The position numbers and the translations under genes are program-made. The notes beneath the pieces are model-generated. The model was not told where the DNA came from, made no database searches, and saw only the letters and a list, made by a program, of their open reading frames with translations. 64,000 nt of DNA. Origin: Parastagonospora avenae f. sp. tritici 18332-5 (taxonomy: Eukaryota > Ascomycota > Dothideomycetes > Pleosporales > Phaeosphaeriaceae). This document shows, piece by piece, positions 46,946 to 59,134 of this stretch; position 1 is the stretch's first letter, and every line of letters begins with the position of its first letter. Location: NCBI GenBank assembly GCA_022559985.1, contig JAFJTR010000018.1, forward strand, positions 124,001 through 188,000. Direction: 5' to 3'.

Positions 46946-48513
46946 ATGTTCACACTACGTTCCTTGGCCATATCGGCTGTATTTGCTTCAACATCTTCAG
47001 CCTCAAAACACAACTCAAATGACCGAGAGCTTGTCGTCGCCATATATGGCGGTGGTCTTGCCAGCGCCACTCTTGCGCAAGCTCTCAAGGGCTCCTCAAA
47101 CCTCGGCGTCCAATACTTCGATCCGGCACTTGATCTGACACCAACATCTTTCCGACTTTTCGGATTCGACCCGAAGGTCCATGATGCGCTGGCGCTCGTG
47201 AATGAGGAAGCAGGAGGCGCGATCGAGCGAGCAGGATGGTATCCAGAAGAGCCCAGTGTTGTAGTTGTTGTAAGTGACAATTACCACTCGCACTTGATAA
47301 CCTGTAAAACTCACACGATTTGTTTAGGGTCAAGGTTCAGAAGCAGACACGGTGGTACTGGACTGGGCGCAACTCAGAAACACTACTCATCATCCACAAG
47401 TCACCGTCGTCGACCCGAAGCCCTTTCTCCAGCAAATGCTCAACGGCACCGATGAATCTCGCCTCCACCCAAACAAGACATTGGTGTCCATCACTCACAA
47501 GGATCTCTCTGCAAAGTACCCACTCGAACTCAAGTTCCAGGATGGCAGCATTCAACATGCTGACATGCTCATTGGCGACGACGGTCCTTTCGGCCAGATG
47601 CGCTCCGAGGTTCTCGGGGCGAAGCATCCCGCCAATGCGCCTGTCTTCATGAACTTCTTGTCCGCAGTGGCTCACGTGGCGCCAGACGATGCAGAGAAGC
47701 TTCTTGGCCAGAAGTATGGCAACCGCGATCTTGGTCGACGCTTTGAGCGTGTTGGTATGGGAAGTTGGTTTCTCAACGCATACCTCGAGGGCTTCTCAAC
47801 TTGTCTCGGAAGCTTTTACACCGAGGAGTCATATGATCTGTCGCAGTTCACTCGCGCGACCTCTGTGAAGGAACTCACTGCGCGCTTCAGCAACCTCAAG
47901 CGCGGCGAAGGTATCACTGGTGTAAGTTCTTCCCTATCGCACATGTGAAGTCGAAGCTAACCGTCTTTGAAAGATCCTCAGTGGCTACTCTGGCCTCCGT
48001 CTCATCCCCGAAATCGAACATTCTCCTGCACCTACCTACATCAATGGCCTTGTTGCCATGCAAGGTAACGCTGCTCACTTCATGACCAACTTCCAGCAAC
48101 TCGGACCCTCTCAGCAAATCGAAGATGCCATGATCCTCGGCACTCTTCTGCGCTCCGCCCATAGCCGTGCTGATGTCGAAGCCGCCTTGTACGCCTACGA
48201 TACTGTGCGTCGCCCGCGCTCCCAGTGGGTCAGCGAACACGGCAAGCGTCTAGGCTGGCTATGGACTGGAATGGTCGAAGATGTCGGCATTGATGCGAAG
48301 AAGCTCAAGCAAGCAATGCTACAGTGGAAAGAAGACAGCGAGGCGTTTGATCTCAAGGCACATAAGAACGAGGCCGTCAAAATCATGAAGCAGACAATCA
48401 AGGAGAGGTCAAGTGGCGAACAGTTGGTCAGTCAGGATGGGAAGATGAAGGCAGGATTCCAGGGGTTGTGGGAGGTAATGAGGGAGAAGAGTGGAGAGCA
48501 GGTTGAGCTCTGA
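46946..48513 (+). CDS. FAD-dependent monooxygenase-like protein with N-terminal signal and altered flavin motif
   Basis: Three exons: 46946-47269, 47328-47921 and 47974-48513; introns of 58 and 52 nt; 485 residues. The fold is that of FAD_binding_3 aromatic hydroxylases (YGGGLASATLAQAL near residue 33; MLIGDDGPFGQMRSEVLG mid-protein; then the C-terminal flavin segment). Two features are unusual. The first ~20 residues look like a signal peptide (MFTLRSLAISAVFASTSSAS), although such enzymes are normally cytosolic. The second flavin motif, normally GDAAHxMxPxxGQG, reads GNAAHFMTNFQQLGPSQQ, with Asn for the flavin-ribityl-binding Asp and a lost glycine run. The first loop (GGGLAS) is also atypical of GxGxxG. 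It may be a diverged, membrane- or lumen-located monooxygenase. CTB7 of the cercosporin cluster belongs to the same broad family, but direct equivalence is not shown. Confidence 0.85.
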
Positions 48514-48814
48514 CTACATAGGTGTGGAGCAGCACATTCAGAACTGTAGTCTTTGAATTGGAAAACATGTCTTCGCTCACTTTCTTCTACTAACACATAT
48601 TATCAAATGTAACATACATGAGCAGGATGTCAAAACAACCTGATACTCGGCGCCGTCCTATACCTCGCCATCAGTCCGACGCCCAGCTTGGTGGTGCCGG
48701 CCCAATTGGTATAGTCTCCTCCTCTTGGCTCTTCCATCTATCTAGACTCGCCTCTCGATGAGCTGGCCACGCTCGCGATGTTTCGAGACATACGTATCGT
48801 CGGCGTATCTGCTA

Positions 48815-51466
48815 TCACCCATCTCGTCCGCCGGAAGACTTCACCTTCTGCGCCGGTGTGGTCGGTGGTATCACGTTGACAGGAGCCGGGGTCGACGGTG
48901 TGAACGAAGGCATGGAGGGGTTGAAAGATTGGCTCGTCGAGTTCAGTGCATGCGATGCCGGCGATTTGCCATTCTGCATGGAACGGGCAGGTGGAGTATG
49001 CGGCATTGAAGAACAAACGACAGGAGATGAGTCGGGGCTATCTAGTCAACTGGGATTGCTCCGCTTACATGTCTTTGTGATTTTAGTATTCCAATCTCGG
49101 TTTTCAGGAAGGGGCATTACTTACCTTGGGATGAGTATGGTAAAACCAGGACGACGCCGATCCAGCAAAGGTACGCTTGCAATTCAAGCAAGTGATGTCC
49201 TCTTGCCGAGACCTAGTCTGCTTTGGTGCTACAGGACGAAGACCAAGCTTGTTGAGAGTTTTGTTCTCGTTCGCCTGATCCGCCCGCTGAAAGTCCTCGC
49301 ACCTATCGATGTGGTCCTGCTTCGATTCCAGTCACTCGTTACTTAGGTAATGGAAACCACAGACGCAGTTCATGGCAACAAATGAAATATGCGCATTCGA
49401 CTTGGGCGTCGAAACTGTGACTAGCTTAGGCGTGACAACATTCTGTTGTGATAGGGCAGGAGGCAATGCGACTGGGGCTTTGGAAACAGCAGGAAGCAAT
49501 TTGTCAGTAACTGACTTGAAAAGTGCGGCTACATCTGGATACCTCACAGTCAATTCTCTGCTGAAATCGCGAAGGAACTTGTAGTGATGATCCCAGACAG
49601 TCTCGATGTTGTAACGCGCGCGACGAATCTGCAACCAGACACTATACCCTACATGGTATGCTTTCGGTTTCACTGCAACATTGTTAGTGAATTTGTTCAA
49701 AGCTGACGCTGGGATAGGCACTTGCAGTCTTCGTCGCTCTTGATGAGCTGGGAGATCTCGTCACTGCACGGGTAGAGCTTCTTGCCGAGCTCCGTGCAAA
49801 CTCTATGCACTTTAGAACCGATCAACTCGATCGCACCAAGAAATTGATCCCACTCTTTCGCCACGGCCTCAGACTCCTTGACAGCCTTATTGATGTGCTC
49901 CGTTTGCGATTTGTACCTCAATTCCAGAATGCTCAAGCTGTTCTTGACAGTGACGAGCTCTTGGGCGCTAGCACCTTCGAAATTATGTGATTGCATCTGT
50001 GATTTGTAACTGGCGTGTAGATCACGAAGATCAGCAGCGTGAGCCTACTTTGCTGTGAAAAACTGGTCTTCTAGTCCACGAATCTTCTCGGACGCCTGTT
50101 TCTCTGATGCGTCGATGCGAGATTGGAGAGCGGAAATCTCACTGCTCTTAGAAGCGAGTGTAGTCTCATGCTCCTTGCGAAGATCCTGAACTTCGATATT
50201 TTTTTAGCAATAGACGAGTCGAAAAGTCCTGAGCTTTCCTCATTGCATCATCCTTCACCACAAGAGCATCTTGATGATTGTCCCGTAAATACCGGAGTTC
50301 ATTGTTCTTTTCCACGATCGCAGACTGGTGATCGGCATGTGTAACGATAGGTTCTGACTGACTATGATCTAAAAGCCTTTGCTGTTCATCGTATCGAGTG
50401 CGCTACTCATTGTTCGTCGCAGTGAGAGTTTTTGCTTCCTTGGTGAGTTGTCCTAGCTGCTCGTTCGCCGTTGCAGTGAGAGTGCGGGTGAAATCTGCTT
50501 TGACCGCTTCTATGTCAACATCCTTGGAATCTGTAGCCGTAGTATGGAATTTATGTAACTCGTTGATTTCGTTGACCTTTTCAGCGAGTTCTGCGGCGTG
50601 TTGGCTACAAAACTTTTGCATCTCTTCCTCTTCGCTCGCGATGTCCGACAGGTGCTGTTTTTGTGCTGCTTGGTCTTCGCTTTTGTTCTGCTGCAGTGCT
50701 TCCACTTTGGTAGATAGCTTCGAGTTCTCCTCGCGCGATTTGTTCACTGCCTGGTCTTGCGCAGCTATTTGGTTCCTTGCTTTCGCAAGTGCTTCATCCC
50801 TTGCTTTCTCCTTAACCTGCCATTTCGAAGCGGCTGCATCAAGCTGTGCTTGGAATCCGGAGTTTGTGGTGGTAAGGGTATTGTTGAGCATTTCTTGTTG
50901 GACAAGCTTGAATGGGTGGCGTCTAGGCGAGTTTGAACATGCTTCATACGGCGGCGGAGGGAATTCTCTGTCATTCGGTGCAGATCCTTGCGCGACAGAC
51001 GCAATGCGATCTTTCGCGCATGGGAGAGACTGGGTTTATTGGCTACACGGCGGACCAGTCGGTTCGTATCGCGCGTTAACGCACCCAGGCTCTTTGCTTT
51101 CACCAGAAAAGACCATAATGGTATCAGGTAGAGCGCGAATGAAGCGAGATTGAGACCGACTCCAAGGATGTGAAGCAAAGCCGGAAGGTCGCCACTGACA
51201 GACACAACGGCGGCCTTGTATGCTTGGAAGATCGCGCCAACGTATTCGAGGACAGAGGACGCATATCGCGCGAGCGGATACTGTGATAGGAGGAAAGAGG
51301 TGACGAGCGTAGTCCAGACCACCAGGAGTGTCTCGCGAGGCGTCATGGCTGCGAAAGTGCACAGGAGTGCCAAAAGTGCAGAGTTGACAGAGACAATTAA
51401 GTGGTAGGGACACAGATTTAGGGAGGTTATGGTTATGTTTGAAGTTCGTGGTAGTCCAATAGTCAA
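48815..51466 (-). pseudogene. Decayed gene for membrane-anchored coiled-coil protein with Cys/His fingers
   Basis: On the minus strand a long coding signal runs from an ATG at 51466 to about 49125, with a Ser/Pro/Thr-rich piece possibly ending at 48815, but it is broken several times. In order: two to three N-terminal membrane helices (LLVVWTTLVTSFLLSQYPLA; LASFALYLIPLWSFLV); a frame change near 50911-50925; a long coiled coil (KVEALQQNKSEDQAAQ); an in-frame TAG at 50405-50403; more coil; an extra base in an A7 run at 50205-50199; more coil (SEISALQSRIDASEKQ); an in-frame TAG at 50047-50045; a frame mismatch across a textbook intron at 49721-49673; a globular part; TGA at 49334-49332 between two halves of a Cys/His motif (NCVCGFHYLSNE and QDHIDRC), then a C2H2-like TCLNCKRTF...HTH. 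Each break continues in sense coding. Family unknown. Some breaks could be alternative introns or base-call errors, but six together indicate decay. Confidence 0.65.
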
Positions 51467-53102
51467 ATCCCAGGTTGATGCGGTGTGGAATCGGGTGGGG
51501 TGGACCTGGGCAAAGGTGGTGGTGTCGCGAGAGAAAACATCATAGGAAAGCCCGAGTACGGGCTGCTGAGCGAGGAAATTTCGAAGCCCGGCATTAGTTG
51601 ACTGCGGGACTCATATTTCTGGGAGAGATGGTCGATGGAGTGAATGTGTGAAAACTACCAAGAGAGAAATCTTGACCACGGAGTAGTACAAACAGCCAAG
51701 AGTGAGAAGTCAAACCATAACACTGGGAACACTAGTCATAGGGATTCAAGAGAGGAGCTTTCAATGCCCTTAGATATGCTGTGATTAATCCCGATGCTTG
51801 ATAGACATGTATAAGACCTTTACGAGATAAAATCTATCGGACGCTGCTGAGAGCAGGGAAGCAGAAGAACAAGGCTGGTAGCCTATTCATAAGCAATTTA
51901 ATGATTTCAATTGCCTAATGCATCAATGTAAGCATTTCAAGTAGGCCAAAGGCGGTTGTAAGGGCACCTCTGGACAATACAAAACCTCATTCATAGCGCT
52001 TCTTCCATCTTTTTGTAAGCATCGAGTCATATTGTGGCCCCATATTATTATTTACACGTCGGTATTACATTCTTTTGCACGGCCATATATGCCAGTATGA
52101 ACTTTACACTTAGTCACAGCTCATGATGGTGGATTTTCGTATAACATGTCTTACTGTTAGTAGCACTTCGTCTGCAGCGCGATAGTTGCAGTAAGTAGAT
52201 GTACAATATTGTACGGTGGGGTTGATCAAGTTACGAGTGTATATTGTTGCAGATTGATGATGTTCTATCTATCGTACGAACGCGTTCATATACAGTTCTG
52301 CTGCGCACAGGCCTGCAGGCCTATGCATCAGCAGCTCACGTGATAATGAGGATTGCTATGTACGGACACTTACTTTTTTTCATCCCAGTAGCACCAGGTA
52401 ACGCGGTGTTTCGCCGGCAGCCAAATCATTCTTGACCCACTATTGAACCCTAGCAATCAAGCCACATGAAACCTAGAATAGCCTCAATAGCCACCGAGCG
52501 AGCTATAGAGTGCTGAGAAGGCCTTGAAGTTCGTCAGCCCTGTTCTTGATTCCACAACTTGCGCCCACAAATTCCTGCAGCGCCTCTTGGGTGGCTCTCT
52601 CTACCTTCTACACATAGCCCAAACACTTTTTTCCCTCAGGTTCCCCGACATATGATCCTCTCGTCCGACGCTGATCTCATTGGATATTCTCCGTTACAGT
52701 TCCATACCTAGGTTTCTGTGGAGTGTGTTCCAGAAAAAGGTCATTCCTTTCATCGTGAACAGCGACTCTGATGCTGAAGATTTATTCCCTTCTCGTATAA
52801 CTAAAACTGCTTCATGCGCGTCAAGCAACGAACGGGAGTAAAGGGCGCGACACTCGCGCTCTACATGCCGCCCTTACAGCGGCGCAGCCGCGAGAACATG
52901 GAAGATGGATCGAGCATCGCTTCCCGCTAGATGACCCCGGCAAGCCCTAATTTGGCATTCATACGCATAGTAAGCAGAAGCTGAGCTGAGGTGTGTTGAT
53001 AATGACTGATTTCCAGGTTTTGAGGAGGGGTCGCCTCTCAACACCCTCGCCACCCCCACCATCCTGATGACCAGCGTTTAAAATTACAACAAACATTCAA
53101 CT
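51467..53102. other. 1.6-kb intergenic region, nothing recognised
   Basis: AT-richer than the surroundings, without supported genes. It includes the promoter of the HET gene next to 53103. Confidence 0.5.
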
Positions 53103-54641
53103 ATGATCTTGATCGATACGAAGACTCTGGCCCTGCATGTCCGAGATTATGCAGACAGTAATCAAAAGTATGCCATTTTATCGCACACCTGGGGTCCGGC
53201 TCAGGACGAGGTTACACACGAGGAGATGCTGGTATCGCCAAAAGATCGACCTGAGAGGACATTGGTGAAGCCAGGATATAGCAAGATCGTTGAGACGTGC
53301 GCGAGAGCGGCTTCCCCTCGTTATAACCTACCATATGTATGGATCGATACATGCTGCATCAACAAGGCTAGCAGCGCAGAACTTAGCGAGGCTATTAATT
53401 CGATGTTCCGATACTACAAGGAAGCTGTAGTGTGCTTTGCTTATCTCGCCGATGTCATAGACAGCGGATACTCGTTCAATGCGTCGAGGTGGTTCAGACG
53501 TGGCTGGACTTTACAAGAGCTCATCGCGCCCAAAGACCTCGTCTTCTACGGTCGCGGGTGGAACTTTCGAGGCACCAAAGCGACCATGGCTGGTCGGATC
53601 ACGGAGATTACTGGTATACCAGACGCTATCCTCAAGTACGAAGCAGACTTGTGCGAGATCCCTGTTGCACAGCGTTTCTCGTGGGCATCCGAACGTAAAA
53701 CCACCAGGGAAGAGGACGTTGCGTATAGTCTGCTGGGTATTTTCGATATCAACATGGCCATGCTGTATGGTGAAGGCTCAAAGGCGTTCATCCGATTGCA
53801 AGAACAAATTCTCGGGGAGAATGCGGACGACTCAATTTTCCTGTGGAATGAACCGTTTTCTTGTCATAAGCTCACGGGGATTCTTGCGACTCATCCGAGG
53901 TGCTTCCGCCAGATGCGCTCGATAATCGCGGAGCCAAGCTTCCGGCCCCGCGACTTTCACCTCACGAATAGGGGTATACGCCTCAAGCTTGGTCTTGCCT
54001 GGGACGATGACACAGGACTTGCCATATTTCCTGTTAAACATTCACTCGGTACTGCTGGTAAGCCCGCTGGTGTGTACCTCAGAAGAGTTGGCACAGATTT
54101 GTTTGTCAGAGCACGGCCGCAAGACTGCCCGATCGTGAAGACTGAAGTGACCTACACTGAGTTTACTGCAGTAAAATCACTGAAGGGCAAGCAAGCCACC
54201 ACTATTCTGGATACAGTCATGCGAGTTGTAAAACCAGCTGATGTCTGCATCACCCGAGTCGTTCCACAAGGTCTGTGGGACCCGGCCTCGCAATTCCTTC
54301 ACGCTACCCACACTGGCGCAATCCTGGGCTACCTGGAGTTCAAGAAAAATCCATATCCCCCATTCGCGTTCATCTTCTTCTTCAGGAACGGCCATTGGTC
54401 GGCCACAGTGGTCAAAGGAGAGGAATGGCTGTCAATACAGAAGAGCAACTTCTACAGCCATTATAAGCACAACATTGATGAATTACGATATTTTGACACT
54501 ATGGGCGATGCGAGGATGAGCAAAATTGAGAGAGTACAGCCTAGTTCAAAAGTGCTGACAGTGCATATGCGGGTTGCGAGAGGTACAGGACGGCCCCACC
54601 TTGAGATCAAAGAAGTGGACAGAAAAGGTAGCACACCTTAA
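53103..54641 (+). CDS. HET-domain (heterokaryon incompatibility) protein
   Basis: Single exon, 512 residues. The N-terminal HET domain (PF06985) has its three landmark blocks: YAILSHTWGP near residue 23, YVWIDTCCINKASSAEL near 78, and SRWFRRGWTLQELIAPKDL near 128, followed by the frequent RFSWASERKTTREEDVAYSL and GIFDINMAMLYGEG motifs. HET domains, thought to be TIR-like, trigger programmed cell death when incompatible fungal individuals fuse. The C-terminal ~270 residues resemble the partner region common in this 'vegetative incompatibility HET-E-like' group and carry no NACHT or WD repeats. The gene is intact. Starts by the conserved MxLIDTxTLxL pattern at 53103. Confidence 0.93.
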   Translation: MILIDTKTLALHVRDYADSNQKYAILSHTWGPAQDEVTHEEMLVSPKDRPERTLVKPGYSKIVETCARAASPRYNLPYVWIDTCCINKASSAELSEAINSMFRYYKEAVVCFAYLADVIDSGYSFNASRWFRRGWTLQELIAPKDLVFYGRGWNFRGTKATMAGRITEITGIPDAILKYEADLCEIPVAQRFSWASERKTTREEDVAYSLLGIFDINMAMLYGEGSKAFIRLQEQILGENADDSIFLWNEPFSCHKLTGILATHPRCFRQMRSIIAEPSFRPRDFHLTNRGIRLKLGLAWDDDTGLAIFPVKHSLGTAGKPAGVYLRRVGTDLFVRARPQDCPIVKTEVTYTEFTAVKSLKGKQATTILDTVMRVVKPADVCITRVVPQGLWDPASQFLHATHTGAILGYLEFKKNPYPPFAFIFFFRNGHWSATVVKGEEWLSIQKSNFYSHYKHNIDELRYFDTMGDARMSKIERVQPSSKVLTVHMRVARGTGRPHLEIKEVDRKGSTP

Positions 54642-54913
54642 GTCGGTAGTTTAAAAACTGGCAAGTTGGATAATTACTGGCGCTTCCTCAGTCCTTTCGC
54701 TTCGCAGATTGGTTCACTGTGTACTTGTGTGTATCCATGTGGAATGCGCAAAAAGGCTTCCGATGGACCTCCGGAGTAGGTAAGCCGATAATGACGTTGA
54801 GCAATAGGTAACTAAATAGCAAAGGCAGACGCATGAAACCAAATTCAAACATCGGAACCTTGCCTTCCAATACAAAAAGATCGTAAGGTCATTGATAAGG
54901 CAGTATAAAAGCC

Positions 54914-55603
54914 TCACAAAGCTAACGCTATAGCTAGAGCCGTCCCAAGTAAGGTCGCAATCACAGACTTCGGGAGCTGCACAGCACCAGACTGTCCTCT
55001 CTCCGCAAAATCCCAGCACTTTCTTTGGTTATCTGCATCCCTAGGACTCACTCTAAAACTCTGAATGCTATAGGGCGTCGTTCCACAGCTTCCCCGGTCC
55101 TCGCCCAAACAGCTAAACCCGAACCATGGCAGCAAACCCTTATCGTCATTCGGATCTTTTTCACTGCACTTCTTTTCGCCATACACCGTCACCATCTTGT
55201 CTGCCGGCTTTCCTGACATATCCAGACTCGCTATGTGTTGCTGATATGCTACCCTCGAGTAGTTGACCGATGTATCGTAGGAACCGGCGTTTTTGAGCTC
55301 CCAACGAATGCCGAATTCACCCCAAAAGCCGGGAAAGTTTGCAGTCTGATTGATGAAGCCGGAGGTTGTATTACCACCGAAGAGGTCCGCGATATTGAAG
55401 CAGTGACTTTGGAACCCAGTGCTGTCTGTGGTGAAAGCTATGGCTTCCGTAGTTGCTCTGAAGTCACAGGATTCGTTTGCGCTAGGGGTATAGAATCGGA
55501 GTGTCAGATTTTGGCTGCTTGCGAGGTCGGCTTGGGCGTAGATCTGAGTAGGGAACATAAGAGCTAGAGACAAGGCCCGGCCGGCGAGCGGGAGGAGATG
55601 CAT
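54914..55603 (-). CDS. Secreted, probably GPI-anchored hypothetical protein
   Basis: Single exon, 229 residues. It has a signal peptide (LAGRALSLALMFPTQIYAQ), about eight cysteines in the mature part (for example ESCDFRATTEA, EDRGSCGTTPYS), several N-glycosylation sequons (NLT, NTT, NQT, NYS) and a hydrophobic C-terminal tail after a polar spacer (VIATLLGTALAIALAL), the layout of a GPI-anchor signal. No catalytic motif is seen and I recognise no named family; similar proteins of unknown function are common on fungal surfaces. It is convergent with the HET gene. Confidence 0.8.
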   Translation of the reverse strand: MHLLPLAGRALSLALMFPTQIYAQADLASSQNLTLRFYTPSANESCDFRATTEAIAFTTDSTGFQSHCFNIADLFGGNTTSGFINQTANFPGFWGEFGIRWELKNAGSYDTSVNYSRVAYQQHIASLDMSGKPADKMVTVYGEKKCSEKDPNDDKGLLPWFGFSCLGEDRGSCGTTPYSIQSFRVSPRDADNQRKCWDFAERGQSGAVQLPKSVIATLLGTALAIALAL

Positions 55604-57197
55604 GGTTGAGCAGTACTGGTGTTCTGTTGGATTTATTTTGGATGTGTTCGCATGGAGAAATGTGCAGTACGATACAGCGGAAACTCAATTCCCTTGCGGG
55701 AAGCGCGCGATGAAGAAGACTTGGAATTTATAACCTGCGCTAAAACACAGCATGGATATGCATCTCCACATGATAACCCCAGATCCCCTTGTGACACGAG
55801 TAGGCTGATCTACGTATGCCAAGCTGGTGACAGCCATCCATAGCGTGAGGCGCAGTATGTTGGTTTTAGTCGTACTGCCGTGCTAACCGGGTGAACAAAA
55901 AAGTTGACAAAATAACTTCCCCACAGATGCACGCCTTACCTATGTAGACCCACATGTGGACGCCTTACCCGCCCCTGGGACCGCATCTGACCTCTAGTAC
56001 TGCAATTCACTGGTAGATGGCAGTAACAGCTCAAAAACATACCTTCGCATTTGCCAGGGCGGACCATCTCTTCTCTGTAAGAGATGACCTCGGGAACCCT
56101 ACTAAATGCGACCAGTACTGGAACCAACCCATCTGGATACGTGACATGCACAAGACACAATGAAGTGCCTGGTACTGGAAAAAGATGGCATACCATCATG
56201 AAGCAGACCAAGGTAGTACATTTGCATATCAGTAACTATGCTCAGGATATCATACTTAATGGCGAATGCTAAACATTCTCGGATATGTACTAGTATTTGT
56301 CGGTATATCTAGTAGCAGAATTAGGTGAGATCCTCGGTGACCTATGATTGGAGATACTTTTTGTAGTTGAATTGCTTCCCCGAAATGACTAATTTTTGTA
56401 ATTTACAATGGTGCGAAGTGACGAGGCATCCGTGGAAGAGGCAAAACAACATTAGAATGTTCCCCGATCTTGATGACGTCATGCTTTCGAATGCTAACTC
56501 TCCTTGTAGTATTAGGTATCTATACTCTCTCTTTCTTCTCCATGTTACATCAAATTCAACGGGGCCTCTTTGCAATGGCCAAGATATCGTGTTAGTGAGA
56601 AGGGTGTTGCGAAGTCGTGTTACTTCTTAACCTTCCGAAGCTTGCTTCGCCTGTAACGTTACGAAGTTCGGCAATAAGCGTATTTACTTGCTGACACGAA
56701 TCAACACGAGTACGAGTGAGACCTCGATTACCAACTTCCAGCCGTCCAAACATGACATTCTACTAATGCGATGGTAACATCATATCATCAGTCGAAAAAT
56801 TCTTTACTTTGTACTCGATTTGCTCCGGCGGACGCCGACACACGTGAGATGCTCAGTTCGCAGTTGTGGTTGGTCCGCTCGTGTTGCACAGGCCGGGGCT
56901 GACGGTCACGATACGAAGAAAATTGCTTTTTCTTCCAGGCTGTAGTGCTCCAGTGGTACATGAGCTGATGCAATTCCGACGCAGCCTGGCTGAAAATACA
57001 TGCTGCGCCACGATATGAAATCCCAGCTGCTGATGTATGATAACAAATCGGCATAGAAAGCGCACGTACATAATGACAGGAACAGACTGCGGCGAAGTAT
57101 AAGAGCTCCATCTACGCCCTGTGTATGAGCAGTATTCTCAAGATCTGTACTGCACCTCATCTTCTCTGCACCAAATCACAATCAACGCATCTTCAAC
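55604..57197. other. 1.6-kb intergenic region, nothing recognised
   Basis: Lies between two divergent genes for secreted proteins. Contains their promoters; open frames here are short and lack domains. Confidence 0.5.
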
Positions 57198-57772
57198 ATG
57201 CTTCAATCAATTCTCCTGTCCATGACCTTGGCTCTGCCAGCCTTGTCAGCTCCTCTTCTTGCGACACGCGCCACTGAATCATGGTCCATCCCTACCATGG
57301 ACGTCCACTTGATGGGACGAGACACTGGTATTCCGGGCAACACCTGGCCCGAAAACCGCAAGTTCAACACGACCCTCGACTTCACACTAGTGCTATCGTC
57401 CTCGGAAGTCCAATGCTCCGCAAACTGGAAGTACCAGGAAGTATCGACTGCCGTCTGGCCTTGCAGTGACGACATCAGCTTCCAGCTGTCGGATGCGGGT
57501 GCTTTCTCCGATGCGGAGTGGACGTTGACGATCACGAAGAAGTGTGACGACACGTAAGTTAACCACGTAGAAGGCTCCGAAGTGAGTGCCTCTTTACTGA
57601 TAAATTCCACAGCACCTACGTGGCCAGCCAGGTGATCAAGAGCAATAGCCCTGGAACGCCAGATGGATACCTCTCGTGTGTCGGCGGCGCTCCATACGAT
57701 GGCATAAGATGCAAGCTGAACAGCTGGGCTGGAAAGCCGGGCCCCATCCTTCTTACGGCTACGAGCCAGTAA
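57198..57772 (+). CDS. Small secreted protein, hypothetical
   Basis: Exons 57198-57553 and 57613-57772 around a 59-nt intron (GTAAGT..ACAG) give 171 residues. Residues 1-18 are a signal peptide (MLQSILLSMTLALPALSA). The mature part has about six cysteines (VQCSANWKYQ, AVWPCSDD, KKCDD, LSCVGGAPY, IRCKL), an N-glycosylation site (NTT) and a beta-rich pattern (TLDFTLVLSSSEV). It resembles the many beta-sandwich secreted proteins of unknown function in plant-associated fungi. The intron phase (AC|C) joins CDDT to TYVASQVI smoothly. No membrane anchor is present. Confidence 0.8.
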
Positions 57773-59134
57773 TTGATATTATTCGGCCTTGAGTGTTGCG
57801 CGTTTTGGAACAGCGATAGATACGATAGTCATGTTAGATGTTTAATTCTGCTTTCTGGCGAGATAGCTTTCTCACATCTTCAATCATCTATTGAAACATT
57901 TGCCTGCGTTCGATGTGTCATGCAATATACGAAGCTCCCTCAATCGAAAAGCACACCACTTGCGCCCGCGACGTGGGAAGCGATTGAATTACGGTGTGCT
58001 CCTATCACCCCAGTGATGACGCGATTGCATGCCTTAAATCATGCAAAGAAAGTGCAGAAGAAACCTCAGCTATCGCAAGGGCAAAGAAATTCCCGTTCAC
58101 TTTGCATGCTTAGGGGCTGCTTCAGCTAACAACTAGTTACCTAAAGCTGTAGGGGAATTACACCGATAGGGAGGATTGATTTCTAAACCGACGATCCAGC
58201 TTCAGGTTCTTTGCGGACTATGAACCTAGGTTGTATAGTGGATGCTTTGTCCGATAGATATTTTCGTGATTATGCAGTACATCCGCGGGCATTATGCTTA
58301 ATATGTGCATGTAGAGCTAAGCAGTTGTAGTATGGCTCATTGATCTAGGAATGGATAGAAATCTCTTGCAGTATTATTCAGAAGGCGCATGTTTAACAGT
58401 TTGCTATGCAATTTGCGGACTTCTAGCGAACAAGGATAATATATGATCCTACATACGTACATCCTCGCTGGTTCAGAAACTCATCTTTGATACATAGGCT
58501 TAGGGCCACGTGTTCAAAAGCCTTTGTTTTGTAAACTACCTGTACATCAAGTTATATTTGCTAAGAACAACAAGCCAAATAACTTACCGCACCTCACCGA
58601 CGGTACCGAACCCAAGCTTTGTGTCTTTGACTTGGTCGCTCATCATGATTGCTCGCAAGTACGAGGTCGGTTGCGACAAGTCCAAGAACGGCGCGGACGA
58701 TGACGAAGACCACGCCAAGAATATCCATTCTTTGCCGATAAAAATTTGATAGGGGAAGGAAGTTCCATACTCTGATACGGAGCATAGTTATATGTTGGTA
58801 GTAAAGGTTTGCCACTTGCGTTTGATGGGTACACGTAGATCCGATGCGTCGCGCTTTTCGTTGACCAAGTGACTTCGTGTCGCGATGTCTGCTGTCACGA
58901 TCGACCAGTGCCTCCTCGAGCGTTTAGATTGTGCTTTGCGAAAAGTTCGGGCAGTGCACCAGCTCGAGCCCGATCGCCGGTAGGTCATGCTGGGTTTTGA
59001 TCTCACGGGAAGGGAGTCACTATTGAGCATGGCAAATTGCAGTAACCTTTCGCCAAATGTATAATTGAAAGTGATTACATATGAAATCAAACACCAAGCC
59101 AAGCCCTTTCAACTTTCTCCGTAGAAGCACCATG
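57773..59134. other. 1.4-kb intergenic region, nothing recognised
   Basis: AT-rich, no supported gene. Short open frames at 58510-58834 overlap on both strands without coding character. Confidence 0.5.

Noticed and set aside
50045..50047. The TAG at this place could lie inside a 39-nt intron (GTAGGC..CCAG) of the coiled-coil gene
   Set aside because: The skipped sequence reads as coiled coil in the same frame, the intron would be shorter than any other in the window, and the other breaks are not explained in this way. Kept as an alternative only.
50398..51153. Long plus-strand open frame of 251 codons
   Set aside because: It is antisense to the coiled-coil pseudogene; its Ser/Cys/Phe/Leu composition is the mirror of an Glu/Lys/Gln-rich coil.
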